From positions 1,240,001 to 1,304,000 of the forward strand of contig NZ_JAELXV010000001.1 in NCBI RefSeq assembly GCF_016427535.1: DNA of 64,000 bases, in the 5' to 3' direction. This stretch comes from Hymenobacter sp. BT559 (GTDB lineage: Bacteria; Bacteroidota; Bacteroidia; Cytophagales; Hymenobacteraceae). Under the pieces are notes generated by a model. It was not told the origin of the DNA and did no database searches. It saw nothing but the letters and a program-made list of their open reading frames with translations. The position numbers and the translations under genes are program-made. Below, one piece after another: positions 42,124 to 51,575 of the stretch (positions are counted from its first letter, which is position 1; each line of letters starts with the position of its first letter).

Positions 42124-44487
42124 TCAGAATTTGAAATTGTACGTCATCGACGGAATGACTGGAAACAGCGATACTTGCTGCGCCCGAAAGCCATTAATAA
42201 TATCGGTGCGCGGGTCGCGGGTCGTTTCGAAGTACACGAAGTAGGCGTTGCGCCGGTCGTAGGCGTTGTAGATGCTGAAGGTCAGGTCGCGCTCGGTGCC
42301 GAAACGCACCGGCTTTAGCTTCCATACCAGCCCTAGGTCGAGGCGGTGGTAAGGAATGAGGCGATACGAGTTGCGGTCAGGGTAGACGGGCACGGGCAGC
42401 AGGTCGGCCCCCGGCACGTTTTGCAGGCCAAAAAGTCCGGCCGGTAGGGTAGTGGGCGCCCCGCTGGTGTACACGAAGCTGGCCGTGAGGCTCACGCGGG
42501 TACTGAGCTGGTGTAGCACTACCACGTTCAGGTTGTGGCGGCGGTCGTAGCTGGGGTAAAAGGGCCGCCCGCCATTCACGCCTTCCGTGCCGTTTTGGGG
42601 CAAGAACTGGCGCCAGCTCCAGGCCAGCGTGTAGCCAATCCAACCGGTGGTCTTGCCTTCCTTTTTCTCTAAATAGAGTTCATTGCCGTAGCTCCAGCCC
42701 CGGCCGAAGATAAATTCTTGGTTGAGGTTGGGATTGGCATAAATCTGGGCGCCATCACGAAAATCAATCTGGTTGGCGGCCCACTTATAGTATACTTCAT
42801 TCGTCAGCAAATACTTGCTGCCCCCAATAAGCCAGCTCACGCCAGTGCTCACCTGCTGCGAGCGCTGGGGCCGAATGTTAAGCCGCGAGGGGTACCAGAT
42901 GTCGGTGGGCAGCGAGGCGCCTGAGTTGCTGACTAGGTGCGCGTACTGGTACATCAGGGCGTAATTCGCTTTCAGCGACACCTTATCCGAGAGTGAGTAG
43001 CGCCCAGCCAGCCGCGGCTCCAGCCCGCCGTAGGTCTGCCCTCCGCTGCCAAAGCCAGTGAGGCGCAGTCCCAATTCAGCTTGGAGTTTGTCGCTCACCT
43101 TCCAGTTGTCGGTGGCGTAGAGGCCCGCTTCCAAACCGGGGTAGGTGATGTCGTCGTCGATGGCGAGCGAGTTGTCATTCGTTTCCACTTGCAGGCGGCC
43201 CACGCCAAAGGTGTGGCGCGTGGTGCTGACCCCAAAGCGCACTTGGTGCGCCGGGTGCGGGTTATAGTCAAAATCTACCCGGGCGCTGTAGTCTCGAATG
43301 GTAGACCTGAGGCCGAACGATACGATGTCAAATTCGCTACCTAGGTTATACTGGTAACTGGTCATCCCCAACTGGGTGTTGGCCGTGAGGGTGGGCGAAA
43401 ACGTATGCTGCCAGCGCAACGTGCCTAGGGTATTGCCCCACGAGAAATTGGCCTGCAAGTCGCCGGTCCCGTTGAAGCCGAACACGTCGCGGCCCAGGTA
43501 ACCGGTGGCAAAAACCTGGTTTTTTTCACCTAAGGAGTAATTAGCCTTGGCGCTGAAATCGTGAAAAAAGTAGTCCGGGATGGGCCGATAGGTTTCGTCG
43601 GCAGCATTGGCCCGGTTGATGGCGCGCGTGAAAATATCGAAGTAGGTGCGCCGCCCACTCACGATAAACGAGCCTTTGGCCGGCTGCCCGGCGGCGTGCT
43701 TACCCAGCGGGCCTTCTACACTCAGGCGTGAGGCAATGAGGCCGAGACCGCCCGTCACCGTAAATTTCTCGCGGCTACCGGCGCGCATCTTTACGTCAAT
43801 TACCGACGAGAGGCGCCCGCCAAACTGCGCTGGAAAGCCCGATTTGTACAAATCTACTAACTGTACGGCGTCGGAATTAAACACCGAAAACAAGCCAAAC
43901 AGGTGGTTAGGATTGTAGACCAAGGCGTTGTCGAGCAGCACCAGGTTTTGGTCGGCCGAACCGCCGCGCACGAAGATGCCGCTGCTGCCCTCGCCGCCGC
44001 TTTGCACGCCCGGCTTGAGCTGCAAGGTCTTCAAAATATCGACCTCGCCGAAGAGTGCTGGCAGTAGCTTGGCCTCGCGAATGGTGAGGTGCTCAACGCC
44101 CATCTGGGTGGTTTCGAGCTTCTCACGCAGCTTCTGCTGGCCCGTTACGACCACCTCGCCGAGGTCACTGGGGCTAGGAGCCAGGGTCAGGTTGCGCTGC
44201 TGGCGCTGACCTAGGTTCACGCGGAAGGTCTGCGGCACGTAGCCAATAAATGAAACGGTGATTTGTTGTGCGCCGCTAGGGAGCTCTAGCTGGTAGTAAC
44301 CGGCACCATCGGTGGCCGTGCCGATGCCCAAGGCTGGTACCGCCACGGTGGCGCCCGGCAGGGCCACGCCGCCGGGGTCGCGCACGGTGCCGCTAAGCAA
44401 GTGCCGCGCCTGCGCCCAGCCGAGTTGCGGCAGCAACCCAAGTAAGAGAAGTAAGAGCGTGGGGTACTGAGAGGCTTGTCGCGTCAT
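42124..44487 (-). CDS. TonB-dependent receptor with carboxypeptidase-like domain (DUF4249 partner)
   Basis: 787 residues. Signal peptide, a CarboxypepD_reg-like domain (about 28-110, LSGTVRDPGGVALPGATVAV), a TonB-box-like region with LGEVVVTGQQ (about 108-117), plug (VGGEGSSGIFVRGG-type segment PGVQSGGEGSSGIFVRGGSA), then a beta barrel ending VSLFPVIPSMTYNFKF with the aromatic last residue needed for assembly. Shorter than SusC, and of the type that pairs with DUF4249. Takes up an unknown substrate using TonB energy. First gene of a two-gene operon. Confidence 0.93.
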   Translation of the reverse strand: MTRQASQYPTLLLLLLGLLPQLGWAQARHLLSGTVRDPGGVALPGATVAVPALGIGTATDGAGYYQLELPSGAQQITVSFIGYVPQTFRVNLGQRQQRNLTLAPSPSDLGEVVVTGQQKLREKLETTQMGVEHLTIREAKLLPALFGEVDILKTLQLKPGVQSGGEGSSGIFVRGGSADQNLVLLDNALVYNPNHLFGLFSVFNSDAVQLVDLYKSGFPAQFGGRLSSVIDVKMRAGSREKFTVTGGLGLIASRLSVEGPLGKHAAGQPAKGSFIVSGRRTYFDIFTRAINRANAADETYRPIPDYFFHDFSAKANYSLGEKNQVFATGYLGRDVFGFNGTGDLQANFSWGNTLGTLRWQHTFSPTLTANTQLGMTSYQYNLGSEFDIVSFGLRSTIRDYSARVDFDYNPHPAHQVRFGVSTTRHTFGVGRLQVETNDNSLAIDDDITYPGLEAGLYATDNWKVSDKLQAELGLRLTGFGSGGQTYGGLEPRLAGRYSLSDKVSLKANYALMYQYAHLVSNSGASLPTDIWYPSRLNIRPQRSQQVSTGVSWLIGGSKYLLTNEVYYKWAANQIDFRDGAQIYANPNLNQEFIFGRGWSYGNELYLEKKEGKTTGWIGYTLAWSWRQFLPQNGTEGVNGGRPFYPSYDRRHNLNVVVLHQLSTRVSLTASFVYTSGAPTTLPAGLFGLQNVPGADLLPVPVYPDRNSYRLIPYHRLDLGLVWKLKPVRFGTERDLTFSIYNAYDRRNAYFVYFETTRDPRTDIINGFRAQQVSLFPVIPSMTYNFKF

Positions 44488-44858
44488 GCGCTAGGGCTTC
44501 AAGAAGAGGAAAGCATGGACCTAGGGCCTACATGGTTGAGCTAGGCTACGCGGTGGAAGCTAGCTGACTACAGCTAGCCGCACGCAAAGTTCACCTATCC
44601 TTCATCTTTTTTTGTCCCTGAAAACTGTCTTTCTCCCAATACCTTAAATCGTATATATTCTAGCCGCCCTATTTCACGTGGCTCTTCAAACGTAAAACGG
44701 GCTTTACCCCAGCTGCCTTTCGATTCTCCGTGCAGTAGAAGCAAGGTGGGGCAAGCGTTGATAGGCTGGCTAAGGGCTCTCAGAAGCACTTTCTAGGCCA
44801 CTGCTTGTACTAGTAAGGCTGCGTAAAGCCAGTTGCCAGAGTCTGGCAAAGAGCAGCA
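44488..44858. other. Intergenic, no gene recognised
   Basis: About 370 bp upstream of the TonB receptor gene. A 64-codon minus frame (44595-44789) is open but looks like no family and begins without any supporting signal. Confidence 0.6.
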
Positions 44859-45332
44859 TCAATAAATCGTCTCTTGGGTCATTAGTCCGCGTCGATACCC
44901 CGTGTCAGGCGCGCCCGGCGTACTTGGACGGGTAAGCAAGAGTAGGCGCCAGTCAGCCAACGCGGCCTGGCGGATGGGCTCTACTTGATGGATGTAAAAG
45001 TCACTTTCCACCCAGCGGCGAAATACGCCTAGGTTTCGGTATTCCACCAGGGCAGCGGCGTCCCACTGCTCGCCGGGCAGGCCGGCCAGTTGCGCCTGGG
45101 CTGCCCCCTGAAAGACGATAGTGTATTCGGCTGGGTCGTTGTACTGCCGAAAGGCGTCAATGTAGGCCTGGTACGCTTCTTGGCCGGTGCAGGGCGGCTG
45201 GGCGGCCGGGTCATCGTAAGTGGCTTGTGCGCGGTAACGCAGCAGATTTAGCATCACTACGGGCTGCTCGGCGGGCAAGGCCGCGGCAACAGCGCGTAGC
45301 GCGTCGGGGCATAGGTTGGGAGGGGTGTCCAT
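44859..45332 (-). CDS. DUF1330-like protein
   Basis: 157 residues. PVVMLNLLRYRAQATYDDP early and YQAYIDAFRQY are the familiar pattern of the DUF1330 dimeric alpha-beta barrel family (ferredoxin-like, related to EthD and antibiotic-biosynthesis monooxygenase folds). FRRWVESDFYIHQVEPIRQA is a late helix. It is cytoplasmic. Members have no established enzymatic role. The Crp-type regulator gene 82 bp upstream is on the same strand, so it may belong to its operon or be its target. Confidence 0.75.
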   Translation of the reverse strand: MDTPPNLCPDALRAVAAALPAEQPVVMLNLLRYRAQATYDDPAAQPPCTGQEAYQAYIDAFRQYNDPAEYTIVFQGAAQAQLAGLPGEQWDAAALVEYRNLGVFRRWVESDFYIHQVEPIRQAALADWRLLLLTRPSTPGAPDTGYRRGLMTQETIY

Positions 45333-45414
45333 TATGGCAGGAGGCGGGATAAAGCCTTGTAGTAAGGAGACCGCAAAGCACGCCTTCGACCCTGCTCTAC
45401 CTACTTAAACTACT

Positions 45415-46002
45415 TTAAGAACGCGGCGGCCGCGTGTGCTTGCGGCGCAACATGCTCAAAAACTCGGGCGTGATGCCTAGGTACGCCGCGATGTGCTTTT
45501 GCGCCACGCGATGGAGCAGGCGCGGATATTGCCGATGAAAGCGCAGAAAGCGCGCCTCGGCTGTGAGGCGCAGCATCGCCACCAGCCGGCGCTCAAGCAA
45601 CTGGTAGCCCTTTTGGTAGAGCAGGCGAAAGAAGCGCTCAAAGGGGGGCACTTGGGTACAGAGGTGCTCTAGGTCAGCTAGGCTGAGCGAAAGCAGGCTT
45701 GTTTCTTCCAATGCTTGCAGAGGCAGGGTGGCCCGGCCCCCGTCGAAAAAGCTAGCCGAATCGGTGCACCACCAGCCTTCGGTGGAGAACGCCAAATTAT
45801 GTTCGCGTCCCTGGGCATCGGTGAGATAGGTGCGCACGCAACCGCGCACCACGAACCAGAGACAGGTAGTGTGTTCGCCCGCCACTAGCAAATGGTCCCC
45901 ACTTGCTACCTGCTGGGCACGCAGCAAGTGGGTGAAGCTGGTAGCCTGCTCGGGCGTTAGCGTGACGTGGCGGGCTACATTAGCCAGTATCTGCGAGTAC
46001 AT
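45415..46002 (-). CDS. Crp/Fnr family transcriptional regulator
   Basis: 195 residues. A cyclic-nucleotide-binding beta-roll (about 20-120, SGDHLLVAGEHTTCLWFVVR, GCVRTYLTDAQGREHNLAF), a dimer helix (PPFERFFRLLYQKGYQLLER) and a short winged HTH (VAQKHIAAYLGITPEFLSML). The cAMP-contacting Arg-Ser pair of true Crp is not apparent, as in most Bacteroidota members, so the effector is uncertain. It is likely cotranscribed with the DUF1330-like gene. Confidence 0.9.
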   Translation of the reverse strand: MYSQILANVARHVTLTPEQATSFTHLLRAQQVASGDHLLVAGEHTTCLWFVVRGCVRTYLTDAQGREHNLAFSTEGWWCTDSASFFDGGRATLPLQALEETSLLSLSLADLEHLCTQVPPFERFFRLLYQKGYQLLERRLVAMLRLTAEARFLRFHRQYPRLLHRVAQKHIAAYLGITPEFLSMLRRKHTRPPRS

Positions 46003-46202
46003 GCGAAGATGATGTATAGGGTAGCGCTAGGTACGAACTCCGGCCAGGTCTATTGGGTACCCTAGGGCTAGTAGCACCTGCTTGGCTGCTAGGTTTCCGC
46101 GCCATTTTATCGCGACTAGGTTCCGTAAGGTCTGAACTTCTGAATCTCCTCCTGTCCTACAAAACAAAGCGCATTCGTTTTAGACTACCAGGTGGACCTC
46201 GC

Positions 46203-46568
46203 TTACTCGCCAGTCCCCATCATGCGGGCGCGATGCGCTAGCCCCCAGTCCGCCAGATTATCAGTCAGCGCTTTAAGGGAGCGGCCCGTGTCAGAAATGC
46301 TGTAGGTCACGGTCAGCGGTTTGCTTGCCGACACGTGCCGCACAATGAGCCCGTTTGTTTCCAAGTCTTGCAACTCGCGACTCAGCACCTTGCCTGAGAG
46401 GCCTGGCACGTCGCGCAGCAAGGCCGAATAGCGCATCGGCTGGTAACACAAGCGGGCGATGAGCGCCAGCTTCCACTTGCCGCTCAGCAGGTCGAGCGTA
46501 TCGTCGATGGCGCGCATGCGCTGAGTGCATGCGCTGCTAAGAGGGCGGTCAAGAGTGGCTTTTTCCAT
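46203..46568 (-). CDS. HxlR-type transcriptional regulator
   Basis: 121 residues. The N-terminal Cys (SSACTQRMRAIDDTLDLL) is followed by SGKWKLALIARLCYQPMRYS, RDVPGLSGKVLSRELQDLET and the wing VTYSISDTGRSLKALTDNL, the standard HxlR winged helix. The Cys may serve as a redox or electrophile sensor as in YodB and HypR. It is divergent from a nitroreductase-family gene, and the region between carries a motif shared with the other HxlR gene at 54.2 kb, so it probably controls both itself and the enzyme. Confidence 0.93.
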   Translation of the reverse strand: MEKATLDRPLSSACTQRMRAIDDTLDLLSGKWKLALIARLCYQPMRYSALLRDVPGLSGKVLSRELQDLETNGLIVRHVSASKPLTVTYSISDTGRSLKALTDNLADWGLAHRARMMGTGE

Positions 46569-46612
46569 CGCTAAGCTGGTTACTTGTATGTCACTTGAGG
46601 GACGCGCTCGTC

Positions 46613-46652
46613 CCAGTTACTTTTTGTCCCTAAGGTACCACTTGCCAGTAGG
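46613..46652. promoter_or_regulatory. Candidate HxlR operator
   Basis: CCAGTTACTT (46613-46622) and CCAGTAGG (46645-46652) occur in the same order as upstream of the second HxlR gene (54135-54144, 54160-54167). AAGGTAC and GTACCTT form an inverted pair around the second. It lies in the divergent region between regulator and nitroreductase. Confidence 0.5.
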
Positions 46653-46658
46653 GTCCAG

Positions 46659-46666
46659 TACCTTTG
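46659..46666 (+). promoter_or_regulatory. Possible -7 box of the nitroreductase gene
   Basis: TACCTTTG fits TAnnTTTG, 34 bp before the start at 46700 and beside the proposed operator. No good -33 TTTG at the usual distance. Confidence 0.45.
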
Positions 46667-46699
46667 TCGAGGAATTATTACAATAAAACACTCATCGAC

Positions 46700-47386
46700 A
46701 TGTCGTTACTAGAAGACCTAAGCTGGCGCTACGCTACCAAAAAGATGAACGGGGAGCGCATCCCTGCCGATAAACTAGCCTATATTCTGGAAGCAGCCCG
46801 GCTCGCTCCCTCCTCGTCGGGGCTACAGCCCTACAAAATCATAGTTATTTCAGACCCGGCCTTGCTAGCGAAGGTCAAAGAGATAGCCTACAACCAAAGC
46901 CAGATTACGGACTGCTCACACCTGCTAGTCTTTGCGGCCTGGGATGGCTACAGCGAGGCGCGCATCACGCGCGTTTTTAATTATATCCTTGACGAGCGGG
47001 GCCTGCCGCACCAGACGATGGACGACTACAAGCAAACAATCCTGAACCTCTACGAGCCGCTAGGCACCGAGTGGCAAGCTCACCATGCGGCCAAGCAGAG
47101 CTACATCGCTTTTGCCATGGCTATCGCGGCCGCCGCCGAACAGCGAATAGATGCCACCCCCATCGAAGGCTTTGACACCGCCCAGCTCGATGCGCTGCTA
47201 AAGCTGACGGGCAGCGGCTACCGCAGCACGGTGCTCTTGCCGCTGGGCTACCGGCAGGAAGAGGGGGACTGGTTGGTGAAGATGAAAAAGGTGCGCACGC
47301 CCCAAGCAGACTTTGTCACCGAACTGACCCTGGCCGATGTGGCCGCGCCTGCTGACCAGCCGCTGCCGGCGGCCAGTCAACGCTAG
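46700..47386 (+). CDS. NAD(P)H-dependent nitroreductase-family oxidoreductase
   Basis: 228 residues from ATG 46700 (MSLLEDLSWRYATKKMNGER); an upstream TTG in frame would overlap the promoter. FMN-binding fold with YILEAARLAPSSSGLQPYKI, the classic NfsB/NfnB-like start. Later AHHAAKQSYIAFAMAIAAAAE and GSGYRSTVLLPLGYRQEEGD are also family segments. It reduces quinones, nitroaromatics or similar electrophiles with NAD(P)H. Divergent HxlR regulator suggests induction by such compounds. Confidence 0.92.
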   Translation: MSLLEDLSWRYATKKMNGERIPADKLAYILEAARLAPSSSGLQPYKIIVISDPALLAKVKEIAYNQSQITDCSHLLVFAAWDGYSEARITRVFNYILDERGLPHQTMDDYKQTILNLYEPLGTEWQAHHAAKQSYIAFAMAIAAAAEQRIDATPIEGFDTAQLDALLKLTGSGYRSTVLLPLGYRQEEGDWLVKMKKVRTPQADFVTELTLADVAAPADQPLPAASQR

Positions 47387-47550
47387 CGCCAAGCACTTAC
47401 CGCTAGTCCCAGCCGTGTTCAGGAAGCGCCTAGGTGGTCTAGCCGTAGGGTAGCGAGTAGGAGGCCCTACTGGGATTTCCCACTTGCTACCCTTGCGGCC
47501 TTAGACTGGTAAGTCACATAGCGCGCGGCACCGCTGGCTGGTCAATGGGG

Positions 47551-48066
47551 CTAAGGGTGGCTCGGCGGAAGTACAGGCACCACGGGACTGCTCACTGCCG
47601 CTGGGGGCAGCCAGCCGGCTTGGTTGAGTGCCTGGCGGCGGTCGGAATAAAGCGTGCCATTGACGAGCGCAAACTCAGCTAGGGCAGTTGGGCTAATGCT
47701 GCCCGTCTGCAATAAGCGCGTCACGTAGAGGGTACGGGCAATTTGTACTGGCAAGCTAGTGAGGCCCGTCGCGTATGGTATCTCGACCACCGTGTGCGGC
47801 TGCAGGAAGACGTACTGCAAGTACCCCTGCCCGCCGTCCGGATTGGCAGGCGTGCGGAGCACCGGGTCGTTCAAGCGCAAATCTCTGACGACGAACAAAT
47901 GCGCGTTCTGCAGGGAGTTTATATAGACCAAACTGTTCCCATCGGATTCAAAGCGAAAATATGGCTGTCCATCCACGGTAACCAGGTCGCCCTTCACCGC
48001 AAACTTTTGGGCGAAGCTGGCCGGGGCGCTCAGCAGCAGGACCAGGCTGAATAAGAGCAGTTTCAT
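47551..48066 (-). CDS. Exported hypothetical protein
   Basis: 171 residues from ATG 48066, where the signal peptide MKLLLFSLVLLLSAPASFAQ begins; an earlier in-frame start adds 16 non-signal residues. Mature part starts KFAVKGDLVTVDGQPYFRFE, beta-rich, with a Pro/Val-rich end. No family recognised. It stands alone, divergent from the cyclase gene with a large intergenic region containing a perfect hairpin. Confidence 0.7.
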   Translation of the reverse strand: MKLLLFSLVLLLSAPASFAQKFAVKGDLVTVDGQPYFRFESDGNSLVYINSLQNAHLFVVRDLRLNDPVLRTPANPDGGQGYLQYVFLQPHTVVEIPYATGLTSLPVQIARTLYVTRLLQTGSISPTALAEFALVNGTLYSDRRQALNQAGWLPPAAVSSPVVPVLPPSHP

Positions 48067-48675
48067 GGATAAGGGTAATGAGGGAGAGTACCCCCTTCCC
48101 AAAACCTGTGCCACCTCTCCACCGACAAAGCCGTGGGCGCGCCCCTCTTCCCGAGGGCTCCTTCAATGCGCGCTAGCTATCCGGCGGACCGAGTTGCCAC
48201 TTTCGTAGGGCTAGGCGCCCACTGGAGCTATAACAAGGACTCAGCTAACAGCTGTAGAGCGTGCCTTACTGAAACGCCTGCTCTACTTATCTTCTAGGTG
48301 TTGCGATGAACGGTTTAATAAATATTACACAGCTCTGCCATACAATTTAAAATGAGCCGTGCTTGAGAAAAAGCATATGCCTGCACTAACTACAGACAGC
48401 CCAGGCCTTTATCGAAAGGCCTGGGCTGTCTGTAGTTAGTGCTTGCTATATCTAAAATATTCAGTGTCAAATCATCAAATAGGGGAGGGCCTCGCCAGAA
48501 GGCGCGTAAGGAGTACTTAACTATTTTCCCCAACCTACTTGTAGCCAATAGCGGAAATGCGAGCTACTTACAATCATTGCGCAGTCTTATTATTTTCTGC
48601 ACCTGATGGTAGCCTAGTCTATTTTGCATATTATGCCGATTCGCTGTCGGCCTGCAGCCGCTACATCCCCCTTGC
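48067..48675. other. Long divergent intergenic region with a perfect hairpin
   Basis: About 610 bp between the exported-protein gene (minus) and the cyclase gene (plus). No gene seen. The notable content is the 60-nt hairpin at 48383-48442, in an otherwise AT-richer stretch at 48290-48480. Confidence 0.65.
48383..48442. repeat. Perfect 28-bp hairpin, not positioned as a terminator
   Basis: Arms 48383-48410 and 48415-48442 are fully complementary with an ATCG loop. No T-run follows on either strand, and both neighbouring genes point away from it. It could be a small RNA element, a mobile hairpin or a terminator of an unseen transcript. Confidence 0.85.
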
Positions 48676-49764
48676 ATGCCCGCTTATCTTACTGCTTCCG
48701 CTGCCCGCTCAGCCCGGTTCTGGGCTGCCCGTCGTTATGTGGTACAAACAATTGCCAGCATTGGTGGGGCATTTGTCATGGTGCTTTTAGCGCTCATGCT
48801 GTTACTGTGGGTGCCCACGCGGGCCCTGTTTCCATTGGTTTGCATTGGCTTGCCCATCGGCTGGGCACTGGGTGTTCTACAGGTCGTTGTGTTTCCGGCG
48901 CTGGTGCAGCGGCTGCCGTTGCGCATGGCTATCTTTTTACAGGGTATCGGCCACCTGCTACTGCTGCTGGTACTGCACGGCAGCCTCGGGCTACTGGCCC
49001 ACCGCCTGGGCCTGCCCCAGCTATGGCCGGAGCCGGCCGTGGCCGCTACTGAGCCCGTGCGGCACTGGCTGTTGGTACCTATTGTTTACGTTTTGGCCGT
49101 CGTGGTGACCTCACTGCTACGCCAACTGCTGCAAGGTATGAGCCGCCAGCGCTTGCGCGACCTGCTGAACGGACGCTACCAGCAGCCAGAAGCGGAAAAC
49201 CGTCTTTTCCTCTTTATCGACTTAAAAGACTCGACGCACCTGGCGGAGACCCTAGGCAATGACCGGTATAGCCGCCTGGTACGCGACTTTTTCCGCGATG
49301 TGAGCCCGGCTATTGCGGCGGCCCGCGGCGAGGTATACCAGTACGTGGGCGATGAAGTAGTAGTCACCTGGCCCTCGGCCACGGGGTTGACGTTCGCCCG
49401 TTGCCTGCATTGCTTCTTTGATATGCAGCGCGCCATTGCCGAGCGGCACGAGGCCTACCAGCGGGCCTACGGTGTGGTTCCCTCGTTTAAAGCCGGGGCC
49501 CATGGTGGCCTAGTTACCACGGTGCTGGTAGGAACGCAGCACCGGGAACTGGTCTACCACGGAGATGTGCTCAATACCACTGCGCGCATTCAAGCGCAGT
49601 GCAATGCGCTCGGCAGCCGGTTTCTGGTTTCCGACGAATTGCGCCGGCAGTTGGGCGAGCAACCGGAATTTCAGTTTACAGCCCTGGGCGGGCAGATGCT
49701 GCGCGGAAAGGCTGGCGCCACGGAGCTGTTCGATGTGCAGCTCTACCTGCCTATTTTAACTTGA
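48676..49764 (+). CDS. Membrane-bound adenylate/guanylate cyclase domain protein
   Basis: 362 residues. Four hydrophobic segments in the first about 155 residues (for example FVMVLLALMLLLWVPTRALF and LLVPIVYVLAVVVTSLL), then a class III cyclase domain (about 175-355). Metal-binding Asp sits in LFLFIDLKDSTHLAE, the second in YVGDEVVVTWPSA, and the loop YHGDVLNTTARIQAQC carries the conserved Asn-Thr-x-x-Arg. It likely makes cAMP or cGMP at the inner membrane. The substrate-selecting residues cannot be assigned by eye. No effector gene is adjacent, though a Crp-type regulator lies 3 kb upstream. Confidence 0.9.
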   Translation: MPAYLTASAARSARFWAARRYVVQTIASIGGAFVMVLLALMLLLWVPTRALFPLVCIGLPIGWALGVLQVVVFPALVQRLPLRMAIFLQGIGHLLLLLVLHGSLGLLAHRLGLPQLWPEPAVAATEPVRHWLLVPIVYVLAVVVTSLLRQLLQGMSRQRLRDLLNGRYQQPEAENRLFLFIDLKDSTHLAETLGNDRYSRLVRDFFRDVSPAIAAARGEVYQYVGDEVVVTWPSATGLTFARCLHCFFDMQRAIAERHEAYQRAYGVVPSFKAGAHGGLVTTVLVGTQHRELVYHGDVLNTTARIQAQCNALGSRFLVSDELRRQLGEQPEFQFTALGGQMLRGKAGATELFDVQLYLPILT

Positions 49765-49787
49765 GAAAGCAGCTAAGCGCCGGTGTT

Positions 49788-50618
49788 TTAACCTTGTAAG
49801 CGTTGTGCCCTAGCTGGAGTTTGCAGTTCAGTCAAGGTCTGTCCGAACTGCTTTTTGAACGCGTACGAAAAGTGCGACAAGGTTTCAAAACCTAACTCCA
49901 AATAGATGTCCGATGGACGTTTATGCTGCTGATTGACAAGGAAATACGCCTGTGTCAACCGTTGTTTTTGCAGCCATTTTTCGGGCGTTAGGCTGAAAAT
50001 CTTCGCAAAATCACGCTTGAATGTTGACAAACTTCGGCCCGTTAACTTCGCAAACTGGGTCAAGGGCACGTTATAAGAATAGTGCCGTTGCATATAGGCC
50101 TCTAGGTCTATTTTATGCGGTTCGCTGAAGTCAAACAAGAAGTTTTTCAGGGCCGGGTTGCGGAGTAATAGCGCAATGACTTCCGTGGTTTTTGCTTGGG
50201 CTAAAATCGGCGTTAGCTTTTCGGGCTGGTCGAAGTACGGCAGCAGCGAGCCGAAATAGCCGGCCAGGAAGGCATCATTTTCTACGAGCGACACCGATTC
50301 GCCGGTGTAGATGCCATCGGCTTTTATGTTATGCTCTTCACTGTATTGCTTCAGCGTTTCTTGCTCTAAGAACACCGTAATCGTCGCAAACGGTTTTTGC
50401 CCGTCTGGCTTCTTGACTACTTTCAGCAACTGGTTTCGCTTCACTAAGCACAACGAACCAGTCGGATAGGTGATAACTCCCTTCTCCGTATAATGGTCAG
50501 CACTGCCCGACGTGATGATGCCGATGTAGTTTTCATATACGAAGGGGTCGTGGCCAAAAGGAGTTTCGTCGTGGCACGTATATAAGAGGACGTTGCGGGT
50601 GCGGTGCGCTTGGTACAT
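49788..50618 (-). CDS. AraC family transcriptional regulator
   Basis: 276 residues. N-terminal cupin-like sensing part (YENYIGIITSGSADHYTEKG, SLCLVKRNQLLKVV) and two C-terminal HTHs (YNVPLTQFAKLTGRSLSTFK, RDFAKIFSLTPEKWLQKQRL, ELGFETLSHFSYAFKKQFGQ). The gene is a little AT-richer than neighbours. It is upstream of and on the same strand as a short-chain dehydrogenase gene's downstream side, reading away from it. The AraC-SDR neighbourhood is common in Bacteroidota; it probably regulates that SDR. Confidence 0.93.
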   Translation of the reverse strand: MYQAHRTRNVLLYTCHDETPFGHDPFVYENYIGIITSGSADHYTEKGVITYPTGSLCLVKRNQLLKVVKKPDGQKPFATITVFLEQETLKQYSEEHNIKADGIYTGESVSLVENDAFLAGYFGSLLPYFDQPEKLTPILAQAKTTEVIALLLRNPALKNFLFDFSEPHKIDLEAYMQRHYSYNVPLTQFAKLTGRSLSTFKRDFAKIFSLTPEKWLQKQRLTQAYFLVNQQHKRPSDIYLELGFETLSHFSYAFKKQFGQTLTELQTPARAQRLQG

Positions 50619-50762
50619 AGGGGGTAGGAAAGCCGCCGAGTTACAGCAAGATATGGTTAATGGGCTGGATGGGCGCTGGCAAATTGGGTTCGCTTAGGGA
50701 ATGGCCCGTGGAGAGCAGGTTGGTTTCTTCAACTGCACTAGTTGCCTACCTAGAAAGAGACC

Positions 50763-51575
50763 TTATTTCATTTGGCTCATCAGCATTCGGTCGAACAGCT
50801 TATCCGACAAAATCTTGCGTAAAAACAACATAGGCTTGGCCATGTAGCCGCCGCTGTAGCGGGTTTTCGGGTTTTTAGCCTCAATACTGGTTTTAATCAG
50901 CTTAGCTATCACAATCGGCTCGGGCACATTGCCGGCTACTTTTTCAAAGGATTTTTTGAAACCAGTTACCAGCCCGGCGTAGGCAGTCTGGCCCGACACG
51001 CGCAGCAAGCTGTCAACGGCAATGTTGCCCCATTCTGATTTGGTGCCGCCCGGTTGAATCACGACAACATTCACCCCAAATGGCTGTACTTCCAAGCGCA
51101 TGGCATCGCTCAAGGCTTCGAGCGCAAACTTACTGGCGTGGTACCACCCACCTAGGGGCGAGGCGATTTTGCCGCCAACCGACGACACATTAATGATTTT
51201 GCCGTAGCGGTTTTCGCGCATCTTCGGCAGCACCAATTGCGCCAAGCGCATGGCCCCAAATACGTTTACTTCCAGCTGATACTTGGCATCCGACAGTGCT
51301 ACGTCTTCAATCGCTCCGTAGGAGCCGAAGCCGGCGTTGTTCACCAAAATGTCGATGCTGCCGGCTTCTTGAAAAATCTGCTCTACGCAGGCCGTAATGC
51401 TTGCGTCATTTGTAACGTCCAGCGAAATTGGCCTGATACCATAGCTTTTCAGCTCTTCCATCTTTTCTATCCGGCGGGCGGCCCCGTACACCGTGTAGCC
51501 ACTTTGGGCTAAATAGATAGCGGTGGCCTTCCCAATGCCTGCCGAAGCACCCGTAACCAGAACTGTCTTTTGCAT
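50763..51575 (-). CDS. Short-chain dehydrogenase/reductase (SDR)
   Basis: 270 residues. Cofactor motif VTGASAGIGKATA (about 6-18), NNAG at about 85 (ILVNNAGFGSYG), catalytic Ser in NVSSVGGKI and the YxxxK pair in YHASKFALEAL. The Arg-Arg in YGAARRIEKMEEL suggests NADP preference (inference). It is of the oxidoreductase type often linked with AraC regulators. Substrate unknown. Transcribed towards the AraC gene, which starts 144 bp downstream. Confidence 0.95.
   Translation of the reverse strand: MQKTVLVTGASAGIGKATAIYLAQSGYTVYGAARRIEKMEELKSYGIRPISLDVTNDASITACVEQIFQEAGSIDILVNNAGFGSYGAIEDVALSDAKYQLEVNVFGAMRLAQLVLPKMRENRYGKIINVSSVGGKIASPLGGWYHASKFALEALSDAMRLEVQPFGVNVVVIQPGGTKSEWGNIAVDSLLRVSGQTAYAGLVTGFKKSFEKVAGNVPEPIVIAKLIKTSIEAKNPKTRYSGGYMAKPMLFLRKILSDKLFDRMLMSQMK

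Noticed and set aside
44595..44789. 64-codon minus-strand frame
   Set aside because: No motif, no signal peptide, no operon partner.
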